Origin: Flammeovirga sp. EKP202
Lineage (GTDB): Bacteria > Bacteroidota > Bacteroidia > Cytophagales > Flammeovirgaceae
Direction of reading: 5' to 3'
Length of the DNA: 64,000 nt
NCBI RefSeq assembly: GCF_014534745.1
Contig: NZ_JACVVP010000010.1
Location: forward strand, 124,001 to 188,000
Position 1 is the first letter of the stretch. Each line of letters begins with the position of its first letter. The notes under the pieces are model-generated. The model did no database searches and was not told the origin of the DNA. It saw only the letters and a list, made by a program, of their open reading frames with translations. Both the position numbers and the translations under genes were made by a program. This document shows, piece by piece, positions 26,216 through 35,528 of the stretch.

Positions 26216-28708
26216 ATGAAATATTACTTAATTAATTTCTTTGTTTTGCTATTCTGCTCCACCACGGTTTTCGGGCAGTCTACAGGACATACTGACTTCA
26301 ATAAAGATTGGAAGTTTTATAAAGGTGAAGTAAAGGAAGGGCAATCACCTACACTCGATGATTCGAAATGGAGAACGGTTCAGATCCCTCATGATTGGGC
26401 CATTGAAGGTCCGTTCTCGGTAGAATATAATGCTCGTTGTGGTGGATTACCTTTTCATGGAGAAGGTTGGTATAGAAAAAGTTTTACGCTAACAAATACT
26501 CAAAAAGGTAAAAATATAGCGGTAGAGTTTGAAGGTGTAATGAAAAACTCTGAGGTCTGGATAAACGGTCATTACTTAGGAAAAAGGCCTTTTGGTTATT
26601 TAGGTTTTGAGTATGACATGACACCTTATTTAAAACAAGAAGGGGAAAATATTATCGCTGTAAAAGCAAAGCCTGAAGACCTTTCTTCAAGATGGTATCC
26701 TGGTGCTGGTATTTATAGAAAAGTATGGTTGAATGTTCATGAAGATATTAGAATCGCTCATTGGGGTACTTTTGTAAAAGCCAATAACGTATCTTCTAAA
26801 GTAGCTACTGTTGATATCAAATTGGAAATTCAAAACTATGCGGAAACGGATAAGGTTGTTTCAATTGCTCAACAAATACAAAATGAACAAGGAGAAACGG
26901 TAAAGATTTTGAATCAAAAAACGATTGCGGAAGGCAGTAAAACGATTATCAATGAACAGTCTTTTAATTTGATTCACCCTCAGTTGTGGACACTAGAAGA
27001 GCCTCATTTGTATCAATTAGTGACTGAATTGAAAGATGTAGATGGAAATGTATTGGATCATTACATTACAAAATTTGGAGTTCGTGATATCAAATTCACA
27101 CCCAATGATGGTTTCTTCTTAAATGGAAAAAGAACGGAGATGAAAGGTGTTTGTCTTCACCATGATTTAGGTCCTTTGGGTACTGCAGTCAACAAAAGAG
27201 CAACAGAACGTCAGTTGGAGATTATGAAAGAAATGGGTGTGAATGCAATCAGGACTTCACACAATCCTCCAAGTAGAGAACAGTTGGAAGCTTGTGATAA
27301 AATGGGTATTCTGGTATTGGATGAGGCTTTTGATGAATGGGGAATCCAAAAAATTGAAAATGGTTATCATACTGTTTTTAAGGAATGGCACGAGCGTGAT
27401 TTGAGAGATATGATTCGTAGAGACCGAAACCACCCTTCTATCATTATGTGGAGTATTGGAAATGAAATCAGAGAGCAGAAAGTAAAAGACGGTTGGAAAG
27501 TAGCACAAAAGTTAGGGGAAATTTGTCACGAGGAAGATCCTTCAAGACCTAACACAGCTGGCTTCAATCAATATGAAAATTCAATCAAAAACAAGCTAGC
27601 ACATCATGTAGATATTGTTGGTTTTAACTACAAAGCGGCGAAGTATGCTGAGATCAAAAAGAACTATCCGGATTGGATTGTATACGGTTCGGAGACAGAA
27701 TCGATCACAAGCTCTAGAGGTGTTTACCATGCTCCGTTTTTAGAAAAATATGAAAAAAATACGGATCATCAGGTGACAGGTTATGACATCATTGGCCCAA
27801 TTTGGTCTTACCCTCCTGATATGGAATTTAAGTTTTTAGAAGAAAATCCAAGCATTTTAGGTGAGTTTATGTGGACTGGCTTTGACTACTTGGGCGAACC
27901 AACTCCTTATGGTGGTAGAGACAATTCCACAAACGGCTATTGGAATGATGACTGGCCTAACAAATCTTCTTTCTTTGGTCCTGTTGATCTATGTGGTTTC
28001 AAGAAAGACCGTTTCTATTTATATCAAAGTCAATGGACTGAAACGCCAATGGTTCACCTTCTTCCTCATTGGAATTGGAAAGGTTTTGAAGGACAAGAAA
28101 TTCCGGTGTTTGCTTATACCAATGCTGAAGCTGTAGAGCTTTTTTTAAATGGGAAAAGTTTAGGAAAGAAAATCAAAGGAGTAGATAAAGGAATTGTCCC
28201 AGTAAAATTCATGTATTATGAAGGTCCAACAGACTTCCCGTCACCTTACCGATTGAGATGGGATGTGCCTTATGAAAAAGGAGAATTGAAGGCTGTAGCC
28301 TACATCAATGGTCAAATTGTAGGTGAAGAAATCATCAAAACAACTTCGAAAGCAAAATCAATCGAGCTAACAGCAGACCGTAAAGTTATTTCATCTGAAG
28401 ATGGTGAAGATCTTGTTTTTGTAACAGCAAGGGCATTGGATGCTGACGGCAATTTTTGTGCAACATTCAATGGCCAAATCCAATTTGCTGTAAATGGTGA
28501 TGGTACTTTTGAAGCCACTGGAAACGGAGATCCTTCTTCTTTGGTTTTACCTAACAGTAAGAAACTGAAATTCTTTAATGGAATGGCGTTAGTAATTGCA
28601 AGAGCCAACCAAGGTGATGGTGGTACAATTACAATTTCAGCTTCAGGCAAAGGTTTGAAAAAAGCAGTTATTACCGTGGAGACCAAAGCGGATCAAAAAG
28701 ATTTATAA
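26216..28708 (+). CDS. Exported GH2 glycosidase, beta-galactosidase-like
   Basis: A secreted 830-residue retaining glycosidase. The signal peptide ends near TTVFGQ (about residue 21). Domains in order: jelly-roll sugar-binding domain (about 25-185, with IPHDWAIEGPF and GWYRKSF), Ig-like domain (190-290), TIM barrel (295-600) containing GVCLHHDLGPLG, IRTSHNPPS, acid/base Glu417 in SIGNEIRE and nucleophile Glu493 in YGSETES, then two C-terminal Ig-like domains (AEAVELFLNGKSLGKK and VISSEDGEDLVFVTARALD). The layout is typical of Bacteroidota PUL beta-galactosidases, but GH2 also includes glucuronidases and mannosidases, so substrate is not certain. It is a single-gene unit with its own terminator, beside sulfatase and fucosidase genes. 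Confidence 0.9.
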   Translation: MKYYLINFFVLLFCSTTVFGQSTGHTDFNKDWKFYKGEVKEGQSPTLDDSKWRTVQIPHDWAIEGPFSVEYNARCGGLPFHGEGWYRKSFTLTNTQKGKNIAVEFEGVMKNSEVWINGHYLGKRPFGYLGFEYDMTPYLKQEGENIIAVKAKPEDLSSRWYPGAGIYRKVWLNVHEDIRIAHWGTFVKANNVSSKVATVDIKLEIQNYAETDKVVSIAQQIQNEQGETVKILNQKTIAEGSKTIINEQSFNLIHPQLWTLEEPHLYQLVTELKDVDGNVLDHYITKFGVRDIKFTPNDGFFLNGKRTEMKGVCLHHDLGPLGTAVNKRATERQLEIMKEMGVNAIRTSHNPPSREQLEACDKMGILVLDEAFDEWGIQKIENGYHTVFKEWHERDLRDMIRRDRNHPSIIMWSIGNEIREQKVKDGWKVAQKLGEICHEEDPSRPNTAGFNQYENSIKNKLAHHVDIVGFNYKAAKYAEIKKNYPDWIVYGSETESITSSRGVYHAPFLEKYEKNTDHQVTGYDIIGPIWSYPPDMEFKFLEENPSILGEFMWTGFDYLGEPTPYGGRDNSTNGYWNDDWPNKSSFFGPVDLCGFKKDRFYLYQSQWTETPMVHLLPHWNWKGFEGQEIPVFAYTNAEAVELFLNGKSLGKKIKGVDKGIVPVKFMYYEGPTDFPSPYRLRWDVPYEKGELKAVAYINGQIVGEEIIKTTSKAKSIELTADRKVISSEDGEDLVFVTARALDADGNFCATFNGQIQFAVNGDGTFEATGNGDPSSLVLPNSKKLKFFNGMALVIARANQGDGGTITISASGKGLKKAVITVETKADQKDL

Positions 28709-28771
28709 GACCTTTTTCACTAACGTTCATAGAAATACTCTGTAGCTAAAAATAATTTAAATAGTGTGTGT

Positions 28772-28808
28772 AAAGCCTTAGGATGATTTCCTAAGGCTTT
28801 TCTTTTTC
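28772..28808 (+). terminator. Rho-independent terminator of the GH2 gene
   Basis: Perfect 11-bp arms AAAGCCTTAGG (28772-28782) / CCTAAGGCTTT (28790-28800), followed by TCTTTTTC. Confidence 0.85.
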
Positions 28809-28866
28809 AATGTAAACAAACCGTCGTTAAACATTAATTGACGTTTCTAAAGGCTATAAAGGTGTT

Positions 28867-29101
28867 CCTTCCAAGCTTCCTTCTTCTTAATTTTTTCCAT
28901 TGCTGAAAAAACGAAGCAAAAAAAGCCAGGCTTTGAACGCAAAAGCTAAATTCCACTCCTCTCTCCTAAATGATTTTAAACTCGCTAAAGCTCAAACAAC
29001 AAAATCATTTTTAACGGCTCACTCCATGAAATTCTTAACGTTTTTCCCTTCAAGGCCGAAAGGAATACTACTAAAAGATTGTCTGATTACAACATCAAAA
29101 G
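28867..29101. repeat. Dispersed intergenic repeat, longer copy
   Basis: Homologous to 23978-24100 at both ends, with about 110 extra internal bases (about 28976-29080) that include TTTAACGGCTCACTCCATGA and TTCAAGGCCGAAAGGAATAC. An inverted repeat AAATGATTTT / AAAATCATTT borders part of the extra segment. Probably a degenerate mobile or structured intergenic element. Confidence 0.7.
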
Positions 29102-29211
29102 GTAAGTATTCTGTAATGATCTTTTAAGTATACATTACTTTAGGGTTTTTGTATTGTAACACCCTCAAGATCCACATTATACAGCCATTTGTTATCCAAA
29201 AAGTTCAACTC

Positions 29212-29250
29212 AAAAAAACAGCCTGAATGAAATCAATCACTCAGGCTGTT
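29212..29250 (-). terminator. Rho-independent terminator of the T9SS multi-Ig gene
   Basis: Stem AACAGCCTGA (29217-29226) / TCAGGCTGTT (29241-29250). On the minus strand it runs into a T tract. Confidence 0.85.
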
Positions 29251-29277
29251 TACCGTCTCTCCTATTTTAATTACCCC

Positions 29278-32200
29278 CTATTTCTTTATAAATTTTATAG
29301 GTTGATTATTTACTCTTAAAATGTATTGACCTTTTGGAAGATCGTCTAGTTCAAGCGTTGTCTTCATAGAATGTTGACTTAATTCAACAGTTTTAACATT
29401 TATTCCTATCAAGTTATAAACTTCGATCAATTGGATAGGTTGTGATGATTCTACACTTACAGCTCCAAATGTTGGATTAGGATAAAGCGATAAAATAGCT
29501 TTGTCTTTATCAATTGAAGTGACTTGCTCTTCCGCTTTTACAACCACTTCAAACTCCTTGATTAGTGTGAAATCTCCAAGTTGAAGCGTTGCAGTAAGAT
29601 TTGTAGTGATATCTCTGAAAGTTCTCGTTACTTTACCTTCACTATTAATTGTAGTTCTATCAGATACCCAAACCACTGATGTATTATACATTCCGGTTGT
29701 TGCTAAAATGATATCAGTAGTCACACTTTCAGCATTATCACCTTCTGCAAATTCAATTTCCAATGCATCAAAAGCTTCTTGCAACAATGCTTCTTCATCG
29801 TTCAGCACCGTCACCACAAAATCCTTAGTTGATACCGCATCATTTAAAGTGATTGTTGCTGTTAATGTAACCTCTGTTACTTCCACTGGCACTGTAACTA
29901 TTCCTGTAGAAGTAACTACAGCATCATTACTAGAGGCCCATTCGATCACTATATCTTGATATTCTGTATCTTCTGTAGGTAATGTCATAGATTGCGTAAC
30001 CTCCATTGCATTATCTCCATCAGCAAATTCTATCGCTAAACGGTCTGATACTTTTTCAACGATTTCTTCATCTGGAGTAGGTACAGTCGATAAAGTAAAA
30101 GATTTTGTTGCTGATGATTCTCCTAAAGTTAAAGTTGCAACTACAGAAGCTGAAACTGCATCATCAGTAATTGTAACTTCTCCGTTATCTGAAATATTAG
30201 CATGTGCACTTGCATCCCAAGTAATCACTGAATTATGTAAACCACCTGTTGGTAAAGTAATATTTTGTGAAACATTATCAGCATCATCCCCTTCTTCAAA
30301 TACGATCTCTAAAGCTTCAACTGCTTCTTGTAAAAGTTCTTCTTCGGTAGGTTCTCGAACTTCCAATAATACTTTGATATTAAATTCTTTTGTATCCGAT
30401 GCATCATTTTTTGTTAATGTAGCAGTCATCACCACATCAGAATCCACTTCCAAACGTGTCACTTCGCCTGATGCTGTAATTACAGAAGAATTTGAAGATT
30501 CCCAACTCACAATCACACCATTCTCTCCTGAAGTCGGTAAGATAATATCTTGAGTAACTGTCATAGCATCTTCACCTGTTGCATAAGTGATTTCCAAATT
30601 CTCTTTTGCTAATGCTACTAGCTCCTCATCAGTTGGTGGAGGTGTCCCCTCTCCTAAAACCGTAATTGTAAATTCTTTTGTAACCGATGCTGCATTTTTT
30701 GACAAAGTAGCTGTTAATACCACATCTGTATCATCAATTTGACGAGTTACAACTCCTATATTCGATACCACTCCTGCATTAGAAGATGACCAGTTGACCA
30801 CTACATCATTTTCTGCTGTTGTTTCAAGGGTGATATTTTGCGTCACAGTATTTGCTCCTTCATCATCAGTATAAATAATAGACAAGTTTTCTTTCGCTAA
30901 AGCAACCAATTCCTCATCTGTAGGTGCTCTAGCAATCACTTTAACTGTAAATTCTTTGGTTGCTGAAGCAGCATTTTTTGATAATGTGGCCGTTAAAACT
31001 ACATCTGTATCTTCTTGTTGCTGAGTTACAACTCCTGCATCAGAAATAACATCTGAATGTGAAGAAGACCAATTGACTACCACATCATTTTCTGCTGAAG
31101 TTGGCAAAGTTAAATTTTGAGTAACCATTGTTTCATCTTCTCCAGCAGCATAAGTAATCATTAGATTTTCCTTTGCCAAAGCTACTAACTCTTCATCAGT
31201 CGGTTCTTTCGCTAGTACTTTAACTGTAAATTCTTTTGTATCAGAAGCATCATTTTTAGTCAAAGTAGCTGTCAATACTACGTCAGTATCTGCCTCCTGT
31301 TGCGTCACAACACCTGCATTTGAAATGACATCTGTATTAGAAGAAGACCAACTTACAGCTACTTCATTTTCTCCGACTGTTGGAAGTGTGATATCTTGAG
31401 TGACAGTGGTAGCATCTTCACCAGTTGCATAAGTGATGGCTAGATTTTCTTTTGCTGAAGCAACTAATTCCTCATCTGTAGGACCACTTGCTTCTACAAT
31501 TTTCAACAATGGATGAGAAAAAGTAATTTCTCCTGGAGCACCACTGTCAACTCCTCCAAATTGAACTGCCACATTCCATTGGTAGGCATCTTTTGGAATT
31601 TCAAAAGAGGTTAAAAATGTTTTTTCAGTTGATGTCAATGTGAATTGATTAGAATTGACATCATGGTTTGTAAAACCTCCCTCACCATCAGGAGTTCTGT
31701 ATCTGAAGTTGAACCTGAATTTGACTCCATCATCATTGGATGCTGTTACTTTGGCAGATAACTCAAAGGCTACATTTTCAGTCTCTTGGGGTAAGCTAAT
31801 GTTTTGCCAAGGTAAAGCCATCACTAGTGTACTCCAGTTTCCTGTTATTGCATCCACTTTATTGATCAGTACTTTATTATAGTTGGTTGTGCCTTCAATT
31901 GCTTGAATAGTGTTAGGAGCTGTAGCCACTGTATTGGACCAAACGGCCAATGTTGGGGTTCCTAAAGCGTCTGCAAATTTATCATCTGGAATAAGATTAT
32001 CTGGATCACTTGGCTCTTGTGGTTTTTCTTCCTCATCAGTATCTAACGTCAATGAAGGTTCGTAAAAATAGATATCGGCAACCGCACCACTTTTACTACC
32101 ACCAAACTGAATATCAAGGTTCCATTGGAAAGCATCATTAGGGACTTCAATCGGAACAATAAATTCTTGTTCTGAACTCGTAAGCTCAAAAACATCTGAG

Positions 32201-32646
32201 TAAACGTTATTGTTAACAGTTTGACCATCTCCGTCTTTTGTTCTATAACGGAAATAAAATCTGAATTTCACACCATCATCATTTGATGCTTTAACTTTTC
32301 CAGATAAAATGAATTTGGCATTCCCTTCTTGAGTACTTAGGTCAATATCTTGCCAACTTAACCCCATTTTAAGAGTATTCCAATTTCCAGAAACATCAGT
32401 CTTAGAAATTAGAATTTGATGATTGTCTCCTGTTCCTGCTACAGCGGTAATACTGTTAGGAGATGTAGCCACTGTATTCGACCATTCTTCTAAAGAAGGA
32501 TTTCCATCACCGTCTTTGAATTGGTGATTAGGAACTAAATTGCTAGCAGAAGAAAGTGATAAAAGTGGAGCAGTAATGTTTGCATATACAGATGAAATGC
32601 AAATCATGAGTACGCTTGCTAATAAAAAAGTAGTTTTAAATTTCAT
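29278..32646 (-). CDS. T9SS-secreted protein: two CBM-like domains plus seven Ig-like repeats
   Basis: A 1122-residue exported protein from the ATG 32644-32646 (MKFKTTFLLASVLMICISSV, cleavage near YAN). Two homologous beta-sandwich domains follow (about 30-200 and 215-395), each opening with NLVP/NLIP, WSNTVAT and a GNWxTL motif; they resemble CBM4/9-type modules. Then come seven tandem Ig-like units of about 92 residues beginning TDEELVALAKENL and ending KEFTVKV, matching the 'atrophied bacterial Ig' type. The protein ends with a type IX secretion sorting domain (LYPNPTFGAVSVESS to YILRVNNQPIKFIKK). No catalytic domain is visible. It is the only gene of its transcript, beside GH29 and epimerase genes, suggesting a surface polysaccharide-binding or adhesive role (inference). 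Confidence 0.88.
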   Translation of the reverse strand: MKFKTTFLLASVLMICISSVYANITAPLLSLSSASNLVPNHQFKDGDGNPSLEEWSNTVATSPNSITAVAGTGDNHQILISKTDVSGNWNTLKMGLSWQDIDLSTQEGNAKFILSGKVKASNDDGVKFRFYFRYRTKDGDGQTVNNNVYSDVFELTSSEQEFIVPIEVPNDAFQWNLDIQFGGSKSGAVADIYFYEPSLTLDTDEEEKPQEPSDPDNLIPDDKFADALGTPTLAVWSNTVATAPNTIQAIEGTTNYNKVLINKVDAITGNWSTLVMALPWQNISLPQETENVAFELSAKVTASNDDGVKFRFNFRYRTPDGEGGFTNHDVNSNQFTLTSTEKTFLTSFEIPKDAYQWNVAVQFGGVDSGAPGEITFSHPLLKIVEASGPTDEELVASAKENLAITYATGEDATTVTQDITLPTVGENEVAVSWSSSNTDVISNAGVVTQQEADTDVVLTATLTKNDASDTKEFTVKVLAKEPTDEELVALAKENLMITYAAGEDETMVTQNLTLPTSAENDVVVNWSSSHSDVISDAGVVTQQQEDTDVVLTATLSKNAASATKEFTVKVIARAPTDEELVALAKENLSIIYTDDEGANTVTQNITLETTAENDVVVNWSSSNAGVVSNIGVVTRQIDDTDVVLTATLSKNAASVTKEFTITVLGEGTPPPTDEELVALAKENLEITYATGEDAMTVTQDIILPTSGENGVIVSWESSNSSVITASGEVTRLEVDSDVVMTATLTKNDASDTKEFNIKVLLEVREPTEEELLQEAVEALEIVFEEGDDADNVSQNITLPTGGLHNSVITWDASAHANISDNGEVTITDDAVSASVVATLTLGESSATKSFTLSTVPTPDEEIVEKVSDRLAIEFADGDNAMEVTQSMTLPTEDTEYQDIVIEWASSNDAVVTSTGIVTVPVEVTEVTLTATITLNDAVSTKDFVVTVLNDEEALLQEAFDALEIEFAEGDNAESVTTDIILATTGMYNTSVVWVSDRTTINSEGKVTRTFRDITTNLTATLQLGDFTLIKEFEVVVKAEEQVTSIDKDKAILSLYPNPTFGAVSVESSQPIQLIEVYNLIGINVKTVELSQHSMKTTLELDDLPKGQYILRVNNQPIKFIKK
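29520..31485 (-). repeat. Coding tandem repeat: seven ~276-bp Ig-domain units
   Basis: Seven consecutive units inside the T9SS gene. The first four (in gene order) are closely similar at the protein level (AKENLxITYATGEDAxTVTQ...), the last three are more diverged, which suggests recent expansion at the N-proximal side by unequal recombination. Confidence 0.8.
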
Positions 32647-32738
32647 GCTTAATAAGTATACATTCATTTCATGTTTGAGAATGATCAAAATTATCTATTC
32701 ACTTCTTTATCATGTAATTAGTAGACATTGAATAAGAA

Positions 32739-32781
32739 CCAATAATTGTTATTTACCCCTAATTCTTAGTAAAAATACCCT
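32739..32781 (-). promoter_or_regulatory. Putative PUL regulatory motif upstream of the T9SS gene
   Basis: On the minus strand this 43-bp segment runs from AGGGTATTTTT through ACTAAGAATTAGGGGTAAAT to ATTATTGG. Compared without gaps, 31 of 43 bases match the segment upstream of the sulfatase gene at 59286. It ends 92 bases before the start codon, about the same distance as there. Likely a binding site of the hybrid regulator at 38066 (inference). Confidence 0.5.
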
Positions 32782-32844
32782 GTAAGTCTTTTCGTTAAGA
32801 AGTCTAAAATACAGATTAAAAAAATGAATTCATCATCTCAATCA

Positions 32845-33966
32845 TTAATTATTCAATTTTTGATCTATGCCGAACTGATAGATCACTGTTTCCTTGTAGG
32901 TTTCACCCGCTTTCACTAATGAAGAAGGGAAATTAGGGTGGTTTGGTGTATCAGGTAGGTGTTGTGTTTCCAAGCAGAAAGCAATATGTTTTCCATAAGC
33001 TTTACCTTCCTTTCCAACAAACTTTCCATCTAAAGAGTTACCTGTATAAAATTGTACTGAAGGTTGAGTTGTAATAACATTCAAAGTTCTTCCTGAAGTA
33101 GGATCCACAATCTCTATGACCTTTTTTGCTTTTCCGTTTTCTTTATTGAAAACATAACAGAAATGATAGCCGTTATTACTCAGTTTGAAGATATTCTCTC
33201 CAATTGCTTTTTGAACAGTCAAATCCTTTTCTGTATTCCGAATATCTTCTAGTTGACCTGTAGGTACAATATCTTTATCAATTGCAGTGATTGAATTGGC
33301 ATCAATTTTAATTTTTTGATCCAGAATCGTATTCTTCATTCCATTTAAATTAAAATAAGAATGATTGGTCATACTGATGTGTGTATCCTTGTCAGTAGTA
33401 GCTTCAAAGTCAATTTTTATTTCATTTTTATCTGTCAAAGTATAAGTCACCTTGGATTGTACATTACCAGGAAAACCATTGGAGCCATCTTTCGAAAAAT
33501 AGAAAAATATAACTCCTGCTTTATGTTTATCTTTGAAGGTGCTTTCTACTTTCCAAACTGCACTACTAAACTCACCACCACCATGAATGGCGTGTTTTTC
33601 CCCTTTAGTATTCAATTGGTATTTCACACCCTCTATTTCAAATTCACCATTTCTAATACGGTTGGCAAAACGACCAACGGTTGCTCCAAAAAGAGGGTTA
33701 GGCTTTTGGTATTGGGCTAGATTGTCAAAACCTAATACAACATCTTCCATTTTTTGATTTCGATCAGGCACTTCAGCTTTTACTAAAATAGCTCCATAGT
33801 TGGTAAGCTGAATGTGCATGCCGTTTGGATTTTTAATATCCAATAAAAATATCTTCTCTGTACCGTCTTTGCCCCACTCTTTCTGAGTAAGGGTAAAACG
33901 TTTTTTCTGAGCAAAACCGAGTTGTGTAATGAACAGAAAAAATAGGGTAATAAAGCGTAATTTCAT
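32845..33966 (-). CDS. galM: Exported aldose 1-epimerase (galactose mutarotase)
   Basis: Interconverts alpha and beta anomers of galactose or glucose released by glycosidases. A signal peptide (MKLRFITLFFLFITQLGFAQ) makes it periplasmic or secreted, unlike E. coli GalM. 373 residues, normal for the family. Conserved elements: LTNYGAILV, ATVGRFANRI, HAIHGG with the first active-site His, TNHSYFNL with the catalytic His, and CLETQHLPDTPNHPNFP with the catalytic Glu. It starts 15 bases after the GH29 gene at 33982, so the two form an operon. This suggests the sugar freed nearby is an anomeric aldose such as galactose or fucose (inference). Confidence 0.92.
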   Translation of the reverse strand: MKLRFITLFFLFITQLGFAQKKRFTLTQKEWGKDGTEKIFLLDIKNPNGMHIQLTNYGAILVKAEVPDRNQKMEDVVLGFDNLAQYQKPNPLFGATVGRFANRIRNGEFEIEGVKYQLNTKGEKHAIHGGGEFSSAVWKVESTFKDKHKAGVIFFYFSKDGSNGFPGNVQSKVTYTLTDKNEIKIDFEATTDKDTHISMTNHSYFNLNGMKNTILDQKIKIDANSITAIDKDIVPTGQLEDIRNTEKDLTVQKAIGENIFKLSNNGYHFCYVFNKENGKAKKVIEIVDPTSGRTLNVITTQPSVQFYTGNSLDGKFVGKEGKAYGKHIAFCLETQHLPDTPNHPNFPSSLVKAGETYKETVIYQFGIDQKLNN

Positions 33967-33981
33967 TTCAGTTAATTCTAT

Positions 33982-35508
33982 TTATAGGATTTTGTTTTCA
34001 AATTCGATTTCAAAAACACGAGCATATTTACTAGGTCTGTTTTTCGAGATAAATACTGAAAGCCCTTGCTCCGACTGTTTCCATTCAACTTTCTCTTCAC
34101 TACCTAACAAGTTTATCTGTCGGATATTATATTGAGCATCTGTATTGGCCAAATCAGCGACCTCAAGCACTCCATCCTCTGAATTACTCATCAAAAAGAC
34201 ATACAACTTGCCATTGTTTTTGGTAAAACGGTAATTGTCTTGTGTAGAGTAATTGAGTTTGAATTGTTTTGAGAAAGAACCTTTGTAAGTGGTCAATGAC
34301 CCTTTGCCATAAGTGATCCAAGTGGAAGCCCCAAAAATTGCATCCTGATTGATATTTACCCACTCCCCCACATTTTCTAAAATCTCTTTTTGAGCTTCAG
34401 GAATGGTACCGTCAGCATTAGGATAAATATGTAAAAGTACGTTCCCATTTTTACTGATGATATCAATAAAGTCTTCGATGACTCTTCGTGTTTTCTTGTT
34501 TTTTACTTCACCCGTCGTGTAATTTGAAAATTTAGCGAGTTGAATATTCGCTTGCCACTTTTCCTCCTTGATTTCTTTTACTTTTGAGTAATTGAAATTC
34601 ATCACATTTGTGCCTTTTGGAAGAGCATTGCTGTATTTATCTTGGGATTGCAACACGACTCCTTTTTCCCAGTCGATGCCTTTGTTATAATAATACAAAG
34701 CCAATCTTTCATGATAAGGCTTGAATTCATTTTTATTCATAAAGAAGTCAAACCACATCAAATCAGGTTCATATTGATCTATAATATCAATGGTTCTATT
34801 CCACCAATGATCAATAAAAGTCTGACTAACAGGTTGTGTTGGAAATTGAGAAGCCAAATCCAATATTCTATTCGCCTTTTGAATGTCTGATTTTGAGCTG
34901 TAAAAATTCCAATTGTAAGCAAAGTGAGAAGACAAGCCTACTTTTAAGTTCTGCTTTTTAGAGGCTTGCATTAATTCTTTAGTAAGGTCTCTTTTCGGAC
35001 CTTGATTGACACTATTAAAAGTGGTGTGATTTGAATTGTACATCGCAAAACCATCATGATGTTCTGCGACTGAGATAATATATTTAGCACCAGATTTTTT
35101 GAAAAGACTAGCCCATTCATCTGCATTAAAAGACAGGGCGGTATACTGAGGTATAAAATCCTCGTATCGTACTGTGGCTCCATAATTTGCTTTATGAAAA
35201 TCATGTAAAGGATGAGGGCCTCTGTTGATTACTTTACCATTTGCGTTGTATTGTACACTATCAAAATCCATCCATCGGGCATAAAAAGGAGTTTTGATTT
35301 TTGGTACATTAAAAATACCCCATTCTACAAAAATCCCCAACTTCGCATCTTTAAACCACTGCGGAACCTCATAACTTTGTACGGATTCCCAATTTGTATC
35401 ATAGGCGTAATGTTGCGGTTTTTCAGAATGAGATTGAATCATTGAAAAACTGTAAATAACAAAAAATATTAAGCTAATTGCTAGGGCTTTGATCATAGTG
35501 TACTTCAT
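33982..35508 (-). CDS. GH29 alpha-L-fucosidase-family enzyme with a substituted substrate-binding His
   Basis: An exported 508-residue GH29 protein with a signal peptide/anchor at about 5-23. Family landmarks: WFKDAKLGIF, YEDFIPQYTA, the His pair in VAEHHDGFAMY, and nucleophile Asp254 in PDLMWFDFF. The segment normally read as FGIFIHWG is LGIFVEWG here: Glu62 stands where GH29 enzymes carry a fucose-contacting His. The paralogue upstream keeps that His (THWG), so the change is specific. It could mean altered sugar specificity or reduced activity. A C-terminal beta-sandwich (about 380-508) follows. Co-transcribed with galM 15 bases downstream, and probably with the upstream GH29 gene, 123 bases away. 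Confidence 0.88.
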   Translation of the reverse strand: MKYTMIKALAISLIFFVIYSFSMIQSHSEKPQHYAYDTNWESVQSYEVPQWFKDAKLGIFVEWGIFNVPKIKTPFYARWMDFDSVQYNANGKVINRGPHPLHDFHKANYGATVRYEDFIPQYTALSFNADEWASLFKKSGAKYIISVAEHHDGFAMYNSNHTTFNSVNQGPKRDLTKELMQASKKQNLKVGLSSHFAYNWNFYSSKSDIQKANRILDLASQFPTQPVSQTFIDHWWNRTIDIIDQYEPDLMWFDFFMNKNEFKPYHERLALYYYNKGIDWEKGVVLQSQDKYSNALPKGTNVMNFNYSKVKEIKEEKWQANIQLAKFSNYTTGEVKNKKTRRVIEDFIDIISKNGNVLLHIYPNADGTIPEAQKEILENVGEWVNINQDAIFGASTWITYGKGSLTTYKGSFSKQFKLNYSTQDNYRFTKNNGKLYVFLMSNSEDGVLEVADLANTDAQYNIRQINLLGSEEKVEWKQSEQGLSVFISKNRPSKYARVFEIEFENKIL

Positions 35509-35528
35509 TTCATATCATATTTAGATCA

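Larger units (their letters stand above)
28709..29277. other. Convergent intergenic region with terminators and a dispersed repeat
   Basis: Between the GH2 gene and the minus-strand T9SS protein. It holds the GH2 terminator (28772-28808), the longer copy of a dispersed repeat (28867-29101), and the terminator of the T9SS gene (29212-29250). A 75-codon plus-strand frame starting at 28900 lies inside the repeat and is not protein-like. Confidence 0.6.

Noticed and set aside
28900-29127. 75-codon plus-strand frame (MLKKRSKKSQALNAK...)
   Set aside because: Falls inside a dispersed intergenic repeat whose other copy is disrupted; Lys/Ser-rich and not protein-like.
29606-29959. 117-codon plus-strand frame
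   Set aside because: Antisense to the Ig-repeat region of the T9SS gene; Ser/Val/Thr-rich composition mirrors the repeats and has no domain or start signal.
29520-31485. Regular ~276-bp repeats considered as a possible CRISPR or satellite array
   Set aside because: The repeats are in frame and encode Ig-like domains; unit size and lack of spacers exclude CRISPR.
33361-33720. 119-codon plus-strand frame
   Set aside because: Lies wholly inside galM on the opposite strand, where the aldose epimerase motifs are unmistakable.
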